Shown here piece by piece: positions 24,803 to 33,365 of a DNA stretch of 64,000 nucleotides (its first letter is position 1; each line of letters opens with the position of its first letter). This DNA is from Neomoorella carbonis (GTDB lineage Bacteria; Bacillota; DSM-521; Neomoorellales; Neomoorellaceae): NCBI RefSeq assembly GCF_045278715.1, contig NZ_CP136420.1, positions 1,116,001-1,180,000 of the forward strand. The letters are read 5' to 3'. The notes under the pieces were generated by a model that was not told where the DNA came from, did not search any database, and worked only from the letters and a program-made list of their open reading frames with translations. The position numbers and the translations under genes are program-made.

Positions 24803-25735
24803 ATGCAGGTACGGCAGGGAATGCCAGAAGGGGAAACAGCCAGAGGTTGTTACCTGGCCCTTGGGAACTTCGACGGCGTCCATCGGGGCCACCAGCAGCT
24901 CATCGGCAGTGTTGTTCAAAAGGCCAGGAAGGCCGGGAAACCGGCAGTAGTTATTACCTTTTCCCCCCATCCCGCGCAGGTACTTGATAATGATCCGCCG
25001 GGCCTTTTAACCACCACGGCCAGAAAGGAAAAATTGATAGCCGCCCTGGGAGTCGACTTTTTGTTCATCCTGCCCTTCAACCGGGAACTGGCCCAGCTTC
25101 CCCCGGAAACCTTTGTGCAGGATATTCTCTGGCCCCATTTTCAACCGCGCCTGGTGGCCGTGGGCTTTAATTTCACCTTCGGCCACCGGGGCGCGGGCAC
25201 GCCGGCTTTACTGCACCGGCTGGGAGAAGAGCTGGGTTTTAAGGTCGAAGTAATGGCCCCGGTAACCTACGCAGGGTTGACCGTCAGCAGTACCGCCATT
25301 CGCAACGCCCTCGACCGGGGCGAAATTCAGCTCGCCAGGAATCTCCTGGGCTACTGGCCGGTCCTGGCCGGTACCGTCGTTGGCGGCGACCGGCGCGGGC
25401 GTGAACTCGGTTTTCCAACTGCCAACCTGGCCGTACCGCCGGAAGTCAAGCTGCCGGCATGGGGCGTTTACGCCTGCCTGGCCCGCTTCCAGGACCAGGT
25501 GCGCCAGGCGGTGGTCAATATCGGCCGCCGTCCCACCTTTGGAACGGACCTGCCGGCAACGATTGAAGCCCATCTGCTGGACTTTGAGGGCGACCTCTAC
25601 GGCCGGGAATTGGAGCTCGAGCTGCGCGCATATTTACGCCCGGAACGCCAATTTGCCGCTCCCCGGGAATTGGTAGCCCAGATGCAGGAAGATTGTGCCA
25701 GGGCGCGCGCGTTTTTACACGACCGGCAGGCGTAA
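24803..25735 (+). CDS. ribF: Bifunctional riboflavin kinase / FAD synthetase
   Basis: Converts riboflavin to FMN then FAD. Seen: the N-terminal adenylyltransferase domain with GNFDGVHRGHQQLI (~20-33), TFSPHP and STAIRNAL (~168), and the C-terminal kinase domain with GRELGFPTANL (~200) and VNIGRRPTFG (~237). 310 residues, normal. Start ATG 24803 after AAAGGAG. Conserved place after truB. Confidence 0.95.
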   Translation: MQVRQGMPEGETARGCYLALGNFDGVHRGHQQLIGSVVQKARKAGKPAVVITFSPHPAQVLDNDPPGLLTTTARKEKLIAALGVDFLFILPFNRELAQLPPETFVQDILWPHFQPRLVAVGFNFTFGHRGAGTPALLHRLGEELGFKVEVMAPVTYAGLTVSSTAIRNALDRGEIQLARNLLGYWPVLAGTVVGGDRRGRELGFPTANLAVPPEVKLPAWGVYACLARFQDQVRQAVVNIGRRPTFGTDLPATIEAHLLDFEGDLYGRELELELRAYLRPERQFAAPRELVAQMQEDCARARAFLHDRQA

Positions 25736-25809
25736 CCACCAGCAGGGCCATGGCGTAAAATATACTGCGGCGAATCCAGAAATTTACCGTGGCCAGATTG
25801 GGGCTGGGA

Positions 25810-26034
25810 ATGATGAGGGTAGTGATTACGGCCCACGCCAGGAAACGCCTGCAGGACTTACGCCAGGAACAGATTAATGAGCATGATATCCGGGCAGCAG
25901 CCAGAAGCATCCCCGGTTATATACCTACGGCCACCCGTTTCCGGGGGTTTTTGGCTGCTTCCGGGCGAACCTTCGACCTGGTGGTAAAAGATGTGCTGGC
26001 CGGGCGTTTGGTGATCACCATTATTGGCAAGTAA
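25810..26034 (+). CDS. Small DUF4258-like protein
   Basis: 74 residues beginning MMRVVITAHARKRLQDLRQEQ. The pattern (strand, T-x-H-A-x-x-R-hydrophobic, helix, 'I...DI..A', two strands, IITIIGK-type end) resembles DUF4258, a RelE/BrnT-related fold seen in some toxins. No partner antitoxin is adjacent. The frame continues upstream to GTG 25789, but the ATGs at 25810/25813 lie after CTGGGA and suit the family N-terminus. Role unknown; possibly a housekeeping remnant riding between ribF and rpsO. Confidence 0.55.
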   Translation: MMRVVITAHARKRLQDLRQEQINEHDIRAAARSIPGYIPTATRFRGFLAASGRTFDLVVKDVLAGRLVITIIGK

Positions 26035-26053
26035 CGTGCGGATAAAGGCATAG

Positions 26054-26082
26054 TTGCGTTTAGAGCCAGGTAGGCCTATAAT
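26054..26082 (+). promoter_or_regulatory. Strong promoter for rpsO(-pnp)
   Basis: TTGCGT (26054-26059), 17-bp spacer, perfect TATAAT (26077-26082). Transcript start expected near 26089. Confidence 0.8.
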
Positions 26083-26171
26083 ATAATTAATGAACCCGAG
26101 GCGAGGATTAGCGAAGCTCCGACGCTTTTCTTGGCCCGCTGGGGATTTTGAAGGAAAAGGAGGTGACGCTG
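26083..26171 (+). promoter_or_regulatory. rpsO: rpsO 5' leader, candidate S15 autoregulatory RNA
   Basis: About 85 nt between the promoter and the S15 start, GC-rich with short complementary blocks (AGCG..CGCT around 26112-26135) before AAAAGGAGGTGA. S15 binds its own leader in several bacterial groups with differing structures; no known consensus could be matched by eye, so autoregulation is inferred from position only. Confidence 0.35.
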
Positions 26172-26441
26172 ATGGCCCTGGATCCAGCCAAAAAAAGGGA
26201 AATCATCGCCCGCTACCGGCAGCATGAAAATGATACCGGCTCACCGGAAGTCCAGATAGCCATCCTGACGGAACGCATCAACCACTTGACGGAACACCTG
26301 AAGGTGCACCACAAGGACCATCACTCACGCCGGGGTTTACTGAAAATGGTCGGTCAGCGCCGCGGTTTACTTAACTATCTGCGGGACAACGACATTGAAC
26401 GTTACCGGCAAATTGTTGATGCCCTGGGTTTGAGGCGGTAA
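26172..26441 (+). CDS. rpsO: 30S ribosomal protein S15
   Basis: 89 residues: LDPAKKREIIARYRQHENDT, GSPEVQIAILTERINHLTEHL, HHKDHHSRRGLLKMVGQRRG and LLNYLRDND are the standard S15 helices and 16S contact residues. ATG 26172 (MALDPAKK) follows AAAAGGAGGTGACGCTG; an upstream in-frame ATG at 26148 would overlap that site and is rejected. Confidence 0.96.
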   Translation: MALDPAKKREIIARYRQHENDTGSPEVQIAILTERINHLTEHLKVHHKDHHSRRGLLKMVGQRRGLLNYLRDNDIERYRQIVDALGLRR

Positions 26442-26442
26442 A

Positions 26443-26476
26443 TTTTTTGGGAGCGGTCGGGCCGCTCCCTTTTTTG
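26443..26476 (+). terminator. Rho-independent terminator after rpsO
   Basis: GGGAGCGG (26449-26456), loop TCGGG, CCGCTCCC (26462-26469), then a T-run; a T-run also precedes the stem. Partial read-through into pnp is usual in this arrangement. Confidence 0.88.
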
Positions 26477-26489
26477 ATGAGTTTTTCAC

Positions 26490-26533
26490 AGTATTTAGGG
26501 CGACATTGGAAGGAAATACTATAACAAATGTCG
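26490..26533 (+). other. Interlocked inverted repeats in pnp leader (pseudoknot-type)
   Basis: AGTATTT (26490-26496) pairs with AAATACT (26514-26520). CGACATT (26501-26507) pairs with AATGTCG (26527-26533). The two stems interlock, so as RNA they form either an H-type pseudoknot or two alternative hairpins, 50 nt before the pnp start. Confidence 0.4.
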
Positions 26534-26584
26534 AATAGATTAAAGTTTATTAATGGCATATTTTAAGGAGGCTACTTAAAACTA

Positions 26585-28822
26585 ATGCAAGGGGTATTGC
26601 GGAAAACCCTCACCATTGCCGGCCGGGATTTAATCCTGGAGACCGGCCGGCTGGCACGCCAGGCCGGTGGTGCCGTCCTGGTAACTTACGGCGGTACCAT
26701 GGTTCTGGTGACGGCCACAGCCGCAGCGGAACCGCGGGAAGGAATCGATTTTTTCCCACTGACGGTTGATTACGAAGAAAGGCTTTATGCTGCCGGCAAA
26801 ATCCCGGGCGGTTTCATTAAACGGGAAGGCCGCCCCAGCGAAAAGGCCATCCTCTCGGCCCGGCTGATCGACCGGCCCATCCGGCCGTTATTTCCCAAGT
26901 ATTACCGTAACGACGTCCACATCGTCGCTACAGTTCTATCGGTAGATCAAGATTGCCCGCCCAACGTGGCCGGCATCATCGGCGCTTCGGCCGCCCTGAC
27001 CATCTCGGCCATACCCTTTGCGGGGCCCATAGGGGCGGTAGGGGTAGGTTTAATCGACAACAAGCCGGTTATCAACCCAACCCTGGCTGAAGACGAAAAA
27101 AGTTCTTTAAACCTGGTAGTAGCCGGTACGGATACGGCCATTATGATGGTCGAAGCAGGGGCCAAAGAGGTACCCGAGGACCTGATGCTGGAATGCATCA
27201 TGCAGGCCCATGAAGAGATTAAACGGATTGTCGCTTTTATCAATGATTTCCGCGCTGAAGCTTTAGCGATGGGCCTGGCCAAAGAAAAGCAGGAAGTGGT
27301 TGAACCCCGCCTGGATCCTGAACTGGAAAGCCAGGTGCGGGAGATTGCCACCCCGCGCCTGCAGGAAGCCATCTACTCCAGCCGCGATGAAAAGCTCGTC
27401 AAGCAGGAAAGGGAAAAGCGGCTGGAAGCCTGCCGGGAAGAGATCAAGAACCTGGTGCTGGCCGGTAAAGAAGAGATGCTGGCGGAGCACCCGGAAATAC
27501 CCCAGTTAGTCAATGATTTAATTACCAAAATAGAAAAGGAAATTGTCCGGAAAATGATCCTTACCGAAGGCGTCAGGATCGACGGCCGCGCCCTGGATGA
27601 AATCCGGCCCATTACCTGTGAAGTAGGGGTGTTGAGCCGCACCCACGGCTCGGGCCTCTTTACCCGGGGCGAAACCCAGGTATTAACGGTAACCACCCTG
27701 GGCCCCATCAGCGATGAGCAGATCCTCGACGACCTGGGGGTCGACGAGTCCAAGCGCTACATGCACCATTATAACTTCCCTCCCTACAGTGTCGGGGAGG
27801 CACGGCCCATCCGTGCTCCCGGCCGCCGGGAAATCGGCCATGGCGCCCTGGCGGAACGGGCCCTGGAACCCATGATCCCCCCAGAGGAAGAATTCCCTTA
27901 TGCCATCCGCCTGGTTTCCGAAGTCCTGAGTTCCAACGGCTCCACTTCCATGGGCAGCGTCTGCGGCAGTACCCTGGCCCTCATGGACGCCGGTGTACCC
28001 ATTAAGGCGCCGGTGGCCGGGGTGGCCATGGGCCTGGTCAAGGAAGGGGACCAGGTGGCCGTATTGACGGACATCCAGGGCATTGAGGATGCCCTAGGGG
28101 ATATGGATTTTAAAGTTGCCGGTACCAAAAACGGCATTACGGCCCTGCAGATGGATATAAAAATCCCGGGCATAGATCGGGCCATTTTAGAACGGGCCCT
28201 GGAACAGGCGCGCAAGGGACGCCTGTTCATCCTGGATAAGATCCTGGCCACCATCCCGGCGCCGCGGCCGGAGCTGTCCCCCTACGCCCCCCGGATGCTG
28301 ACCATGACCATCGATCCCGATAAAATCCGCGATATCATCGGCCCGGGCGGCAAGATTATCAAAAAGATCATTGAAGAAACCGGTGTGGAGATTGATGTCG
28401 AAGACGACGGCCGCATCTTTATCGCCTCCACCGATGCCGCCAAAGGGAAGCGGGCGGTGGAGATTATCCAGGCCCTGACCCAGGAAGTGGAAACGGGTAA
28501 GGTATATAACGGCAAGGTGACCAGGATAACCGACTTTGGCGCCTTTGTGGAAGTCATACCCGGGGTTCTGGGCATGCCCGGCAAAGAGGGCCTGGTGCAT
28601 ATCTCCCAGCTGGCCAACGAGCGGGTGGAAAAGGTGGAAGACGTGGTCCAGGAGGGCGACTATATCCTGGTCAAGGCCATCGGCTTTGATTCCCAGGGGC
28701 GGCTTAAACTGTCCCGTAAAGAAGCCTTGCCGCAGGCACTACCTGAAGGAGGCGGGCGCCATTTGCGCCGGCAGGGCCGGGAAGGCGGCGGCCGCGTCTT
28801 AAACAGCCGGCGGCCGCGCTAG
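26585..28822 (+). CDS. pnp: Polyribonucleotide nucleotidyltransferase (PNPase)
   Basis: 3'-5' phosphorolytic exoribonuclease of mRNA turnover. Seen: two RNase PH domains (first ~1-210 with GGFIKREGRPSEKA.LSARLIDRPIRP; second ~325-545 with TRGETQVLTVTTLG and the SNGSTSMGSVCGSTLALMDA active-site region), KH (~565-620, DIIGPGGKIIKKI) and S1 (~628-700, GKVTRITDFGAFVEV). The S1 domain has a few extra residues (VIPGVLGMPGKEGL) versus the usual loop. AAGGAGG lies 12 nt before ATG 26585, a slightly long spacing. Confidence 0.96.
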   Translation: MQGVLRKTLTIAGRDLILETGRLARQAGGAVLVTYGGTMVLVTATAAAEPREGIDFFPLTVDYEERLYAAGKIPGGFIKREGRPSEKAILSARLIDRPIRPLFPKYYRNDVHIVATVLSVDQDCPPNVAGIIGASAALTISAIPFAGPIGAVGVGLIDNKPVINPTLAEDEKSSLNLVVAGTDTAIMMVEAGAKEVPEDLMLECIMQAHEEIKRIVAFINDFRAEALAMGLAKEKQEVVEPRLDPELESQVREIATPRLQEAIYSSRDEKLVKQEREKRLEACREEIKNLVLAGKEEMLAEHPEIPQLVNDLITKIEKEIVRKMILTEGVRIDGRALDEIRPITCEVGVLSRTHGSGLFTRGETQVLTVTTLGPISDEQILDDLGVDESKRYMHHYNFPPYSVGEARPIRAPGRREIGHGALAERALEPMIPPEEEFPYAIRLVSEVLSSNGSTSMGSVCGSTLALMDAGVPIKAPVAGVAMGLVKEGDQVAVLTDIQGIEDALGDMDFKVAGTKNGITALQMDIKIPGIDRAILERALEQARKGRLFILDKILATIPAPRPELSPYAPRMLTMTIDPDKIRDIIGPGGKIIKKIIEETGVEIDVEDDGRIFIASTDAAKGKRAVEIIQALTQEVETGKVYNGKVTRITDFGAFVEVIPGVLGMPGKEGLVHISQLANERVEKVEDVVQEGDYILVKAIGFDSQGRLKLSRKEALPQALPEGGGRHLRRQGREGGGRVLNSRRPR

Positions 28823-28891
28823 CTGCCGCGTCTGATTAAGGCGTGAAGGGCATATACATTGATCAGTACTCAATAAAAGGTGGTGCGGTCA

Positions 28892-29608
28892 ATGTATGTG
28901 CTCTACTACCGGCGGCAGTGGCTGCGGCGGTTAGGAATTTTAGCAGCCGCGGGGTTGTTGCTGGTCCTTGGTTTTACTGCCTGGTACTGGCTGGCGGGAA
29001 GGGCGGTGCCGGCCATGAAGACCCAGCCCATTTACCAGGGGGATCCGGGCCGCAAGGCCGTGGCCCTGACCTTTACCATAGACTGGGGCGAAGAATACCT
29101 GCCGGCCATTTTGCAGGCCCTGCAGCAGGCCGGAGCGCGGGCCACCTTTTTTCCCACCGGCCAGTGGGCCGAACGGCACCCGGACCTGGTGCGGGAGATG
29201 CTGGCCGGCGGCCATGAGATAGGCAACCACGGCCAGAGCCATCCCCATCCCGATAATTTAAGCCGGGAAGAGAACCGCCGCGACATCCAGGCAGGGGAAG
29301 CGACCCTGATGGCCATTACCGGCAAGAAGCCGGTCCTCTATTCCCCCCCTTACGGGGAGAGCAAACCCCAGGTAGTGGCGGCGGCCGGCGACCTGGGTTA
29401 TAAATTTATCATGTGGACCATCAATACCGGCGACTACCTGCCCAATACCAGACCGGAGGATATCCTGGCATCGGTAATCCCCAAATGCCAGAACGGCGCC
29501 ATCGTCCTGCTGCACCCGACCGAACCGGCCAGCAAAGCCCTGCCGGAGCTTCTAAAACAACTAAAAGAACGGGGTTATGCCCTGGTAACGGTTTCCGAGC
29601 TCCTTTAA
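28892..29608 (+). CDS. ylxY: Polysaccharide deacetylase, YlxY/PdaB-like sporulation protein
   Basis: N-terminal membrane anchor (~residues 11-31) then an extracellular NodB domain. The metal motif is altered: LTFTIDWGEEY in place of the usual TFDDG, while HEIGNHGQSHPH keeps the HxxxH ligands and YSPPYGES the RxPYG-like motif with the Arg replaced. This divergence, and the position after pnp, match Bacillus YlxY. ATG 28892 follows AAAGGTGGTG; GTGs at 28880/28883 are less likely. Whether it is an active deacetylase is doubtful from the first Asp motif. Confidence 0.85.
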   Translation: MYVLYYRRQWLRRLGILAAAGLLLVLGFTAWYWLAGRAVPAMKTQPIYQGDPGRKAVALTFTIDWGEEYLPAILQALQQAGARATFFPTGQWAERHPDLVREMLAGGHEIGNHGQSHPHPDNLSREENRRDIQAGEATLMAITGKKPVLYSPPYGESKPQVVAAAGDLGYKFIMWTINTGDYLPNTRPEDILASVIPKCQNGAIVLLHPTEPASKALPELLKQLKERGYALVTVSELL

Positions 29609-29628
29609 AAGAAGGTGCCCCTTTTTTA
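29607..29628 (+). terminator. Probable terminator after ylxY
   Basis: AAAAGAAGG and CCTTTTTT pair (one G-T) around a TGCC loop, overlapping the ylxY stop. AT-rich stem of modest strength with a T-run. Confidence 0.5.
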
Positions 29629-29696
29629 TAAGGCCGGCCTTCCCTGGATATAATAACCCCTGTTTAATAAAAATTTTCCGGGGGAGTGAAGGCCTG

Positions 29697-30788
29697 TTGC
29701 GAAGGCTTGCCTGCGGGCTGCTTTTAATCATAGGCTGCTTGTTCTGGTCCGGGACGGCAGAGGCTGCCGGTGAACCTTTCCTCACGGCTCCGGCAGCTGT
29801 TTTAATGGAAGCCAGTACCGGCCAGGTCCTGTATGAGCACGGCGCCAGGGAAGAGCGGCCGCCGGCCAGTACGACGAAAATCATGACCGCCATCCTGGCC
29901 CTGGAGCTGGGCCGGCTGGATGCCCCCGTCAAGGTAAGCAGCTATGCCGCCGCCACACCCGGGGCCAGTATCTATTTGACCACGGGAGAAACAGTGACCC
30001 TGGGCGACCTGGTTAAAGGGGCCCTGCTCAATTCCGGCAATGACGCCACCGTGGCCATTGCCGAAAGCCTGGCCGGTACGGAAGCGGATTTTGCCTGGCT
30101 CATGAACCGTAAAGCCCGGCAGGTGGGGGCTTTTCACACCCATTTTAACAATCCCCACGGCTTGACCGATCCGGCCCATTACACCACCGCCTACGACCTG
30201 GCCCTCATGGCCCGCTACGCCCTGGGCAACCCCGTCTTTCGCCGGCTGGTAGCGACGCAAGAAGACCAGATCCCGGCGCCGGACGGCGTGCGCTATCTCT
30301 ACAATACCAACCGCCTGCTGGGCTCCTATCCCGGCGCCGACGGAGTAAAGACAGGCACCACCGACGCCGCCGGTCAGTGTCTGGTCGCCTCGGCTACCAG
30401 GGAGGGACGCCAGCTCATTGCCGTCGTCCTGGGCAGTTCCGACCGCTATGCCGACGCCCGCGCCCTTCTGGATTATGGCTTTAGCGGCTTTTATAACGAA
30501 ACAGCCAGGGCCGGGGAAGCAGTCGGCCAGGTGTATGTCAAAAACGGGGAAGCGACTGCCGTCCCTGCAGCGCCGCTGATGACGGCCGGTTTTACCGTGC
30601 CCGTGGACCAGGCGGCTTTCCTGGAAAAACGCGTGCTCCTGCCGGCTGCTGTCAAAGCTCCCATCAGCAAAGGCCAGGAACTGGGACAGGTAAAAATCCT
30701 GTTCCAGGGCCGGGAGGTTGCCAGCTCTACCCTGGTGGCCACCCGGGATGTGGCTGCCCTGCCCTGGTGGTCAAGGTTCAAGAAATAA
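29697..30788 (+). CDS. D-alanyl-D-alanine carboxypeptidase (DacF/DacB type, S11)
   Basis: A low-molecular-weight penicillin-binding protein that trims the terminal D-Ala of peptidoglycan stems. Seen: signal peptide (RRLACGLLLIIGCLFWSGTAEA), SxxK catalytic motif in PPASTTKIMTA (~61), SGN in LLNSGNDAT (~116) and KTGT in GVKTGTTDAAG (~222), then the C-terminal beta domain (~275-360). 363 residues. TTG 29697 with GGGGGAGTG upstream. In Bacillus related enzymes act in spore cortex formation; next to ylxY and mlpA that is a fair guess. Confidence 0.93.
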   Translation: MRRLACGLLLIIGCLFWSGTAEAAGEPFLTAPAAVLMEASTGQVLYEHGAREERPPASTTKIMTAILALELGRLDAPVKVSSYAAATPGASIYLTTGETVTLGDLVKGALLNSGNDATVAIAESLAGTEADFAWLMNRKARQVGAFHTHFNNPHGLTDPAHYTTAYDLALMARYALGNPVFRRLVATQEDQIPAPDGVRYLYNTNRLLGSYPGADGVKTGTTDAAGQCLVASATREGRQLIAVVLGSSDRYADARALLDYGFSGFYNETARAGEAVGQVYVKNGEATAVPAAPLMTAGFTVPVDQAAFLEKRVLLPAAVKAPISKGQELGQVKILFQGREVASSTLVATRDVAALPWWSRFKK

Positions 30789-30813
30789 AGCAGAAAAAGT
30801 TAGGGGGAAGGGG

Positions 30814-32079
30814 ATGTACCAAAAAAATATCCTGGATAACGGCATCCGGGTGGTAAGTGAAGAGGTTCCCTTTGCCAATTCCATAGCCCTGGGGGTATGG
30901 GTGCGTACCGGTTCCCGCGATGAAGACGAAACCAACCAGGGCGTTTCCCATTTTCTGGAGCACCTGTTGTTTAAGGGGACAACCAGGCGGACGGCCCGGC
31001 AGATAGCCGAGGAACTGGAAGCAGTCGGGGGCATAATCAACGCCTTTACAACCAAGGAATACACCTGCTTTTACACCCGGGTGCTGGCCGAGCACCTGGA
31101 CCTGGCCGTTGACGTTTTGAGCGACATGCTGTTTAATTCCCTCCTGGCCGTCGAGGACATTGAAAAAGAGAAAAAGGTCATCCTGGAAGAAATCAAGATG
31201 TACGAGGATTCCCCCGACGAACTGGTTCACGACCTTTTCGCCCAGACCATCTGGCCCGGGCATCCCCTGGGCCGGGCCATCCTTGGCACTTATGAAACGG
31301 TAGCCAATTTAAACCGGGACATCATTTACCGCTACTACAAGGAACAGTACAACAGCGCCAACATTGTCCTGGCCGCAGCCGGGAAATTTAACACCGCTGA
31401 ACTGGTCGCCAAACTGCAGACGGCCTTCGGACTTAAATCCTGCCCCGGCAAGCAGGGGGAATACTTGCCCCCCAAAAGCCGGCCCAGGGTCAGCATAAAT
31501 ATTAAAGACACGGAGCAGGTGCAGATCTGCCTGGGGGTGCCGGGTCTGCCCCAGGATGATGCAGCCATTTATGCCCTCCAGGCCCTGAACAATATCCTGG
31601 GCGGGGGCCTGAGTTCCCGCCTCTTCCAGCTTATCCGCGAAGAACAGGCCCTGGCCTATTCCGTCTACTCTTACCATGCCGGTTTCAGCGACAGCGGCCT
31701 GCTGACCGTTTACGCCGGTACCAGCCCGGACAATTACCGCCAGGTAGTAGCCTTGATTTTGGAAGAAATCGCCTCCTTAAAAAACAAAGGGGTAACGGCC
31801 CAGGAATTGACGCGAACCAAGGAGCAGATCCGCGGTAATTTGCTCCTCGCTCAAGAAAACGTCAACCACCGCATGAGCCGACTGGGCAAGACGGAACTCA
31901 CCTTTGGCCGGGTAATTACGGCGGAAGAAGTAATCGAGCGGTTGAACGAGGTAACTGAAGACGACGTCCAGGCCATCGCCAGGCGCCTCTTCCGGCCGGA
32001 ATACTTATCCCTCACCACCCTGGGGCCGGAAGTCGAACCCCTGGACCTGGCCGAGTGCGCCCGCCGGGCCGGGATATAG
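30814..32079 (+). CDS. mlpA: M16 (insulinase-family) zinc peptidase, MlpA/YmxG
   Basis: 421 residues. The inverted zinc motif HFLEHLLFKGT (~49-59) with downstream Glu (EEIKMYEDSPDELVHDLF, ~125-142) marks an active M16 peptidase, followed by the inactive-half domain (~200-400). Start ATG 30814 (MYQKNILDNGIRVVSE) after GGGGGAAGGGG; an upstream in-frame ATG at 30718 lies in the previous gene. Conserved next to ylxY and ymxH in spore-formers; Bacillus MlpA affects protease expression. Confidence 0.93.
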   Translation: MYQKNILDNGIRVVSEEVPFANSIALGVWVRTGSRDEDETNQGVSHFLEHLLFKGTTRRTARQIAEELEAVGGIINAFTTKEYTCFYTRVLAEHLDLAVDVLSDMLFNSLLAVEDIEKEKKVILEEIKMYEDSPDELVHDLFAQTIWPGHPLGRAILGTYETVANLNRDIIYRYYKEQYNSANIVLAAAGKFNTAELVAKLQTAFGLKSCPGKQGEYLPPKSRPRVSINIKDTEQVQICLGVPGLPQDDAAIYALQALNNILGGGLSSRLFQLIREEQALAYSVYSYHAGFSDSGLLTVYAGTSPDNYRQVVALILEEIASLKNKGVTAQELTRTKEQIRGNLLLAQENVNHRMSRLGKTELTFGRVITAEEVIERLNEVTEDDVQAIARRLFRPEYLSLTTLGPEVEPLDLAECARRAGI

Positions 32080-32091
32080 GAGGATTACCGG

Positions 32092-32469
32092 ATGGATCGT
32101 TTAGAACATATCTTTGCGCTGCAGGAGCGCTTCGACCAGGACCTGGCCCGGCGGCGCAGGCTGCCGGATTACAGCACGGCGGAGTGGATCCAGAAGGAAG
32201 TCCTGGCCATGGTCGCCGAGCTGGGGGAACTCCTGGAGGAAGTAAACTTCAAGTGGTGGAAAAACCCCCATCCTTTAGACCGCGAAGCCATCAAAGGCGA
32301 ACTCGTCGACATCCTCCACTTTCTCGTCAGCATGTGCCTGAAAGCCGGCATTACGGCAGAGGAATTTTACCAGGCTTATCTGGCCAAAAATCAGGAGAAC
32401 TTTCGCCGGCAGCAGGGACTGACGGACCGCCGGGAATATGCCGCCGCCCCGGAGGACAAGGAAGCATAA
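32092..32469 (+). CDS. Dimeric all-alpha dUTP pyrophosphatase
   Basis: 125 residues. EVLAMVAELGELLEEVNFKWW (~37-57) and ELVDILHFLVSMCLKAGI (~66-83) supply the ExxE..ExxD metal-binding pattern of the all-alpha NTP pyrophosphatase superfamily, closest in feel to dUTPase_2. This would hydrolyse dUTP to dUMP and keep uracil out of DNA. A MazG-like NTPase is the alternative. Starts 12 nt after mlpA with AGGAGG at 32080-32085. Confidence 0.82.
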   Translation: MDRLEHIFALQERFDQDLARRRRLPDYSTAEWIQKEVLAMVAELGELLEEVNFKWWKNPHPLDREAIKGELVDILHFLVSMCLKAGITAEEFYQAYLAKNQENFRRQQGLTDRREYAAAPEDKEA

Positions 32470-32476
32470 AGCAAAT

Positions 32477-32508
32477 ATCTCCCTTCATATGTTTTAGCGA
32501 AGGGAGAT
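32477..32508 (+). promoter_or_regulatory. Hairpin that buries the ribosome binding site of the next gene
   Basis: ATCTCCCTT (32477-32485) is exactly complementary to AAGGGAGAT (32500-32508), with a 14-nt AT-rich loop. The 3' arm contains the only Shine-Dalgarno sequence (AGGGAG, 32501-32506) for the gene starting at 32516. Confidence 0.6.
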
Positions 32509-32515
32509 GAAATCC

Positions 32516-32830
32516 ATGCTGACGATCTTTTTTTCCGGCCTCCTGCTGCTGCTTTTTATCCTGGCCCTCCGGGCCAAGGTCGCCTTTTACCGCAGCAGCA
32601 GCGTGGAAGCGGCAGCCAGCCCCTTTTCCCGGGCCCTGGCCGAACTGGTGGCCCTTGCCGGGGGTATCTACCTCTCCCTCGTGCTCCTGGTCAGCTTTTT
32701 AAAGATCAGCCTGCCGGAAACGATAGCCATCGGGGGCCTGCTGGTCGATCCCCTGGCGGTTGCCGCCCTGGTAATAGCCCTTGTCCAACCCCTGGTGCTG
32801 GGTCTCTGGCCGTGGCTGAAGGGGCGGTAG
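32516..32830 (+). CDS. Small membrane protein of unknown function
   Basis: 104 residues with three hydrophobic segments (~1-20, ~44-63, ~72-98) and a short charged C-terminus (KGR). No recognisable domain. ATG 32516 is chosen because AGGGAG (32501-32506) is 9 nt upstream, whereas the in-frame ATG at 32507 abuts it. Between a dUTPase and ymxH, in a group otherwise rich in sporulation genes. The preceding hairpin may control its translation. Confidence 0.7.
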   Translation: MLTIFFSGLLLLLFILALRAKVAFYRSSSVEAAASPFSRALAELVALAGGIYLSLVLLVSFLKISLPETIAIGGLLVDPLAVAALVIALVQPLVLGLWPWLKGR

Positions 32831-32833
32831 ATT

Positions 32834-33100
32834 ATGCGCCTGTCGGAACTCATGGGCAAGGAGATAATTAACCTTTACGACGGCTCCCGCCTGGGACATA
32901 TCGGCGATGCCGACCTGGTCCTGGACATGGCCGAGGGGACCATCGCGGCCATCGTCCTCCCGCTCAAGGGAGGCTGGCTGCCTTTCTTTGGCGGCCGCCA
33001 GGAGCTGGTGATCCCCTGGGAAGCCGTCCACAAGGTCGGCACCGAAGTAGTGGTCGTCAGCCTGGATCCCACCTACAGCCGCCGGCGCGATAAAGATTGA
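32834..33100 (+). CDS. ymxH: YlmC/YmxH family PRC-barrel sporulation protein
   Basis: 88 residues forming a single PRC-barrel: MRLSELMGKEIINLYDGSRLG, then DADLVLD, GTIAAIVLP and ELVIPWEAVHKVGTEVVVV. The family is confined to spore-formers and its role is unclear. Starts 3 nt after the preceding gene. In Bacillus ymxH also lies between mlpA and the dipicolinate operon. Confidence 0.9.
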   Translation: MRLSELMGKEIINLYDGSRLGHIGDADLVLDMAEGTIAAIVLPLKGGWLPFFGGRQELVIPWEAVHKVGTEVVVVSLDPTYSRRRDKD

Positions 33101-33152
33101 CAGGACTTTTCCCTGATGGTATCATAAGATAAACAAAGCTATAAACTCATCT

Positions 33153-33331
33153 CGTGTGCAGTGGGGTAGAGGTGCAGCGGGCAAGAGTACTGCCGGTGAG
33201 GCGGGCACCGGTGAGCCGGCAGGAAAGGGTACGCTGCCGAAGGGAGATGGCAGGCCCGGGCCATCTTCCTGGGCCGGCCGCTGAATAAGGGTCGGACTGT
33301 CACCATATCCTGGTGGAGCGCTACTCGCACG
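33153..33331 (+). promoter_or_regulatory. Lysine riboswitch (L box) aptamer upstream of dapB
   Basis: The stretch before dapB carries L-box landmarks in order: GTAGAGGTGCAGC (33166-33178), AAGAGTA, GGTGAG, GGAAAGGGTACGC, GCCGAAGG and GGTCGGACTGTCACCATATC, ending GCTACTCGCACG, whose CACG pairs with CGTG (33153-33156) to close P1. Lysine binding favours the terminator downstream. This is a well-known riboswitch class and the match by eye is strong. Confidence 0.9.
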
Positions 33332-33365
33332 AAGAGGCCTGGCGAGATGAGTATTCTGGTAATCC

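Noticed and set aside
28780..28825. Two GCGGCCGC palindromes at the pnp end as a regulatory hairpin
   Set aside because: Each copy is self-complementary, so pairing is trivial in GC-rich coding sequence, and no T-run follows.
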